From Thiothrix lacustris DSM 21227 (GTDB lineage Bacteria; Pseudomonadota; Gammaproteobacteria; Thiotrichales; Thiotrichaceae), in assembly GCF_000621325.1 (NCBI RefSeq), contig NZ_JHYQ01000012.1, positions 62,001-126,000 of the forward strand: DNA of 64,000 bases. Direction: 5' to 3'. The translations under genes were made by a program, and so were the position numbers. A model generated the notes under the pieces. That model searched no databases, had not been told where the DNA came from, and worked only from the letters and a program-made list of their open reading frames with translations. Shown one piece after another: positions 61,158 to 64,000 of the stretch (positions are counted from its first letter, which is position 1; each line of letters begins with the position of its first letter).

Positions 61158-61293
61158 TCCTCTGTATGCTACGAAGGAGGGGATACTACGCCCCGAATGT
61201 TAGCAAAATCCTTTGGTATACCAGACCTTTTTGCTTACCAACGTAGCCTTGCTCAAGATAACCTATGACAAGATTAAAAAAGGTAACAAACAA

Positions 61294-61458
61294 ATGAAAA
61301 CGTGGATATGTGTGGTCTGTGGTTGGATTTATGATGAAGCGCGTGGATCGCCAGCAGAAGATATCCCGCCGGGTACGCGTTGGGAAGATATCCCTGATGA
61401 CTGGCTTTGTCCTGACTGCGGTGTCGGCAAAGCGGATTTTGAGATGATTGAGGTTTGA
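61294..61458 (+). CDS. Rubredoxin
   Basis: A 54-residue iron protein with the two CxxCG motifs [15 protein letters not shown] and [18 protein letters not shown], binding one Fe by four cysteines. It transfers electrons, for example to oxygen-reactive enzymes. AAAGG precedes the ATG at 61294; a frame back to 61213 is not supported. Its stop is about 50 bases from the pqqE stop on the other strand. Confidence 0.93.
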   Translation: MKTWICVVCGWIYDEARGSPAEDIPPGTRWEDIPDDWLCPDCGVGKADFEMIEV

Positions 61459-61511
61459 TTATCCTGCCGTTTCGGCAGGTGTTGTCAAGTCATGTGGTGT
61501 ACAGGCTAGTG

Positions 61512-62612
61512 CTATGGCGTAGCCTTTCGCCGTTGTCGGAACACGATGGGTTTGCTTGGCACAAGCCCCAATGCACTGGTATCAATCGCTTTTTCCACCA
61601 AGTGATGGTGCGGCGATTTAGCACACGTCGGGTCAGCATTGGTCGGGTCGCCGGTCAGCTTGAATGCTTGGCAGTGGCAGCCGCCGAAATCCTTTTCACG
61701 CTCGTCACAAGTGCTGCACGGTTCCTTCATCCAGCTTTCGCCACGGAAGTGGTTGAAACCCGGCGATTCGTTCCAGATCCAATCAATGCTGCGCTCGCGC
61801 ACGTTGTGTAATTCCAGCCCCGGCAAGCCGCGTGCGGAATGGCAAGGCAGCGCCAGCCCATCCGGTGCTACGGCGAGAAACACCCGCCCCCAACCACCGA
61901 CACACGGTTTCGGGCGGTTTTCGTAATAATCCGGCACCACGTAGTAAATACGCATCTTACCTTTGAGCTTGGCCTGATATTCGTGGGCAATGCGTTCGGC
62001 TTCGCGTACCTGCGCTTGCGTGGGTAACAGGTGATCGCGGTTGAGCAGCGCCCAGCCCTCAAACTGTGCCGTTGCCAGTTCCACGTAATCGGCTTGCAAT
62101 TCGGCGGCCAAATCCAGCATTTGCCGCACTTGCCCGATATTTTGCCGGTGAATCACAAAACACAGCACCATCGGGTAGCCATTCGCTTTCACTGCCCGCG
62201 CCATGTCGAGCTTGTGCTGGAACGCATTCGTGCCTGCAATGTAGTCGTTCAGCACCGCATCGTCGGCCTGAAAACTGACTTGAATGTGATCCAGCCCCAG
62301 TTCGCGGAAGCGTTCCACCCGTTCTGCATCCATGCCAATGCCGGAGGTGATCAGGTTGCTGTAATAGCCAAGCTTGCGGGCTTCACCGATCAGCACTTCC
62401 AGATCTTTGCGTACCAAGGGTTCGCCGCCCGAGAAGCCGAGTTGTGCCGCGCCAATCTGGCGGGCTTCGTGCAGTACGCGCAACCAGTTTTCGGTATCAA
62501 GTTCGTCTTTTTTGGGGATAAGGTCGAGCGGGTTGCTGCAATACGGGCATTGCAGGGGGCAGGAGTGGGTAACTTCCGCGAGCAGCCATAACGGTGGTGG
62601 TGGTTTAGGCAT
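61512..62612 (-). CDS. pqqE: PQQ biosynthesis radical SAM enzyme PqqE
   Basis: PqqE forms the Glu-Tyr cross-link in the PqqA peptide. The 366-residue protein has the radical SAM cysteines CPLQCPYCSNP (about 18-28), GGEPLVRKDLEVLIGEA, and a SPASM domain with CHSARGLPGLELHNVRERS and CSTCDEREKDFGGCHCQAFKLTGD. Its start overlaps pqqD by 8 bases. The order pqqC-pqqD-pqqE is standard; pqqA and pqqB are not in this window. Confidence 0.95.
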   Translation of the reverse strand: MPKPPPPLWLLAEVTHSCPLQCPYCSNPLDLIPKKDELDTENWLRVLHEARQIGAAQLGFSGGEPLVRKDLEVLIGEARKLGYYSNLITSGIGMDAERVERFRELGLDHIQVSFQADDAVLNDYIAGTNAFQHKLDMARAVKANGYPMVLCFVIHRQNIGQVRQMLDLAAELQADYVELATAQFEGWALLNRDHLLPTQAQVREAERIAHEYQAKLKGKMRIYYVVPDYYENRPKPCVGGWGRVFLAVAPDGLALPCHSARGLPGLELHNVRERSIDWIWNESPGFNHFRGESWMKEPCSTCDEREKDFGGCHCQAFKLTGDPTNADPTCAKSPHHHLVEKAIDTSALGLVPSKPIVFRQRRKATP

Positions 62613-62877
62613 AACGCACCCACCCGCGTTCGACCGCTTCGTGCAGGAACGTCAGCACATCTTCGCGCAAATCGTCGGCTTCGTATTCGTTTTCCAGATC
62701 GGCAATGACGCCAATGACGCTGCGCTTACCGTCGCAAAAACCCAGAATCGCCGCCGCCGTTTCGTTCAATTGCACCATGCCTTCGGGGTAGAGCAGCACA
62801 TGGCATTCCTGCACCGGCTCCCATTGCAGGCGGTAGCCGAGGGCTATGCCCGGTTTGTGGTTGAGCGCATTACTCAT
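62605..62877 (-). CDS. pqqD: PQQ biosynthesis protein PqqD
   Basis: PqqD is a RiPP recognition element that binds PqqA and presents it to PqqE. The 90-residue protein has the typical [32 protein letters not shown] and [16 protein letters not shown] motifs. The start [10 protein letters not shown] is used; a longer frame to 62961 overlaps pqqC. It overlaps pqqC by 8 bases and pqqE by 8. Confidence 0.92.
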   Translation of the reverse strand: MSNALNHKPGIALGYRLQWEPVQECHVLLYPEGMVQLNETAAAILGFCDGKRSVIGVIADLENEYEADDLREDVLTFLHEAVERGWVRYA

Positions 62878-63613
62878 GGTTGGCATCCTCAATATTGAAG
62901 TACGGCGGCATATTTTGAATGTACGCCAGATACATCGCATCCAGCATTGCCCACAAGACATCCAGCTTGAACTTGACGATGTGCAGGGCGCGGTGCTGCT
63001 GCTCCACGCTGGTGAAATGTTGCAGCGTCAACGCCAACCCATGATCGACATCGCGGTGCGCTTCGCTCAGGCGATTGCGGAAATATTGCAAGCCCGCGCT
63101 ATCAATCCACGGGTAATGATCAGGCCAGCTTTGCAAGCGTTGGCGATGCGCTGTCGGTGCAAACAGTTCTGTCAGCGAGGAACACACGCCTTCCCGCCAA
63201 TCCGCTTGATGCACGAAATTGATGTAAGCATCCACGGCAAACCGTACCCCCGGCAACACATGGCGCTGATCGAGCAATTCCTTACGCGGTACACCGCAAG
63301 CTTCGCCGAGCCGAATCCACGCTTCAATGCCACCGTCGGAAATGTGGTCAGTCGCAGGCCCCCCGTCATGATCCAGAATGCGTTGAATCCACACGCGGCG
63401 CACGTCGCGATCCGGGCAATTGAACAGCAGTGCAGCATCTTTACGCGGAATCGTGACTTGATAATAAAAGCGGTTCGCTACCCAGCCACGCAGTTGTGCG
63501 GCATTGAGTTTGCCTTCAAACATCATTTGTTGGAACGGGTGGTGGATGTGGTAATAGCGGCCTAACGAACGTAATTGCTGCTCAAACTCGGCGGGTGTCC
63601 ACGGTGTCGTCAT
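62870..63613 (-). CDS. pqqC: Pyrroloquinoline-quinone synthase PqqC
   Basis: PqqC carries out the final eight-electron oxidation and ring closure to PQQ without cofactor. The 247-residue helical protein shows [44 protein letters not shown] (N-terminus), [14 protein letters not shown], and the C-terminal [10 protein letters not shown] and [10 protein letters not shown] segments of the family. The start [11 protein letters not shown] follows GAGAGGAAAC; an ATG 31 codons earlier is not supported. No pqqA or pqqB is seen upstream. Confidence 0.94.
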   Translation of the reverse strand: MTTPWTPAEFEQQLRSLGRYYHIHHPFQQMMFEGKLNAAQLRGWVANRFYYQVTIPRKDAALLFNCPDRDVRRVWIQRILDHDGGPATDHISDGGIEAWIRLGEACGVPRKELLDQRHVLPGVRFAVDAYINFVHQADWREGVCSSLTELFAPTAHRQRLQSWPDHYPWIDSAGLQYFRNRLSEAHRDVDHGLALTLQHFTSVEQQHRALHIVKFKLDVLWAMLDAMYLAYIQNMPPYFNIEDANHE

Positions 63614-64000
63614 GGCGTTTGTTTCCTCTCCCAAAGATGGCCGATAGTATGGAAGCCTATGGGTTGGAGAAAGGTTGGTTTGCCCCAGCAAGCAGACGTT
63701 GGACATGACTGTAAGCTCAGGCGTTGAATATCTCTCGTTTGTATCGAAATACTGATTATATCTACATATATTATTGAAAATAAAACAATAATTTTTTAGA
63801 TGTCAACATTCATTGAATTCCCATTTCTCCTCGTAAAAATGAAGAAAATCTTCCTCTTCCATCCCGAATTATTTTGGGTTCTTATCTAAAAATAGCGAAA
63901 ATATCGCTGTTAAATTGACCTATTACACTAATGCTAAAATTCAAGATAAATTTTTTAATTACAAGTAATTGATAATTAATCTTATTTTTTTGAATCATTA
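63614..64000. other. AT-rich intergenic tail
   Basis: 387 bases upstream of pqqC, strongly AT-rich from 63740 to the window end and unlike the rest of the window. It should contain the pqqC promoter. A 19-codon minus-strand ORF (63803-63862, MEEEDFLHFYEEKWEFNEC) is the only small ORF noted; it lacks a PqqA-type Glu-x-x-x-Tyr. No pqqA is seen. It may mark a horizontally acquired junction or a surface-gene regulatory region beyond the window. Confidence 0.45.

Noticed and set aside
63803-63862. 19-codon minus-strand ORF as a possible PqqA
   Set aside because: PqqA needs Glu and Tyr separated by three residues for cross-linking. This ORF (MEEEDFLHFYEEKWEFNEC) lacks that, and its ribosome site is weak.

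Overview
The window looks like a chromosomal segment of a sulfur-oxidising gammaproteobacterium of the Thiotrichaceae, most probably Thiothrix or a close relative. This is inferred from gammaproteobacterial-type genes and gene pairs (dprA-smg, a second EF-G, CmoM, Uup, yqgE-ruvX-pyrR), a Gly/Asn-rich secreted protein resembling sulfur globule proteins, a TauE/SafE-type exporter, rubredoxin and PQQ genes. No tRNA, rRNA, CRISPR array, transposase or prophage was seen. Coding density is high on both strands.

Layout. 0-9.4 kb: smg (cut by the edge), dprA, moaA, a PP-loop tRNA-thiolase-like gene, a one-domain asparaginase, glyQ-glyS, an EamA transporter and thiO. 9.4-20.1 kb: a TPR regulator-like gene divergent from a pseudokinase/roadblock/small-helical trio, a META protein, ilvD, a catalytically dead M23 protein, a secreted HExxH protein and a two-component system. 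20.1-28.8 kb: EF-G 2 with a long leader, two lipoproteins, an SDR, rlmI, a membrane protein and a LysR regulator. 28.9-33.5 kb: an ECF sigma/anti-sigma pair facing a bufferin (MNIO-modified copper-peptide) operon, then the sulfur globule-like gene. 33.6-36.7 kb: mog, then an RtcB operon with an attenuator-like leader. 36.7-42.1 kb: one long leftward run tonB-yqgE-ruvX-pyrR-cobU-cobT-cobC-cobS. 42.2-50.4 kb: SCO1, cmoM, a candidate sRNA, uup, two STAND NTPases and small membrane or secreted proteins. 50.5-54.9 kb: a secreted cohesin-like protein coupled to a secreted serine protease, then rnd. 55-64 kb: FAH hydrolase, MBL/beta-CASP nuclease, CNNM/CorC protein, TauE exporter, an unknown gene, rubredoxin and pqqCDE, ending in AT-rich sequence.

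Most unusual. (1) rtcB is preceded by a promoter-like element, a 12-codon leader ORF with a Shine-Dalgarno, a stable hairpin, a segment able to act as antiterminator, and an intrinsic terminator whose U-tract touches the rtcB start codon. The two following genes are an EEIQSDW-motif protein and a small basic protein. (2) A 29-bp promoter-like motif (AAACCG ... CGTATWA at constant spacing) occurs four times: before the ECF sigma gene, before bufA, inside the buf operon before bufB, and at the operon end pointing antisense into the anti-sigma gene. The outer two copies lie in 58-bp direct repeats flanking the operon. (3) An intergenic candidate sRNA at 43.7 kb has an operator-like palindrome in its promoter.

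All functional calls come from reading motifs and remembered family features. No database search was run.
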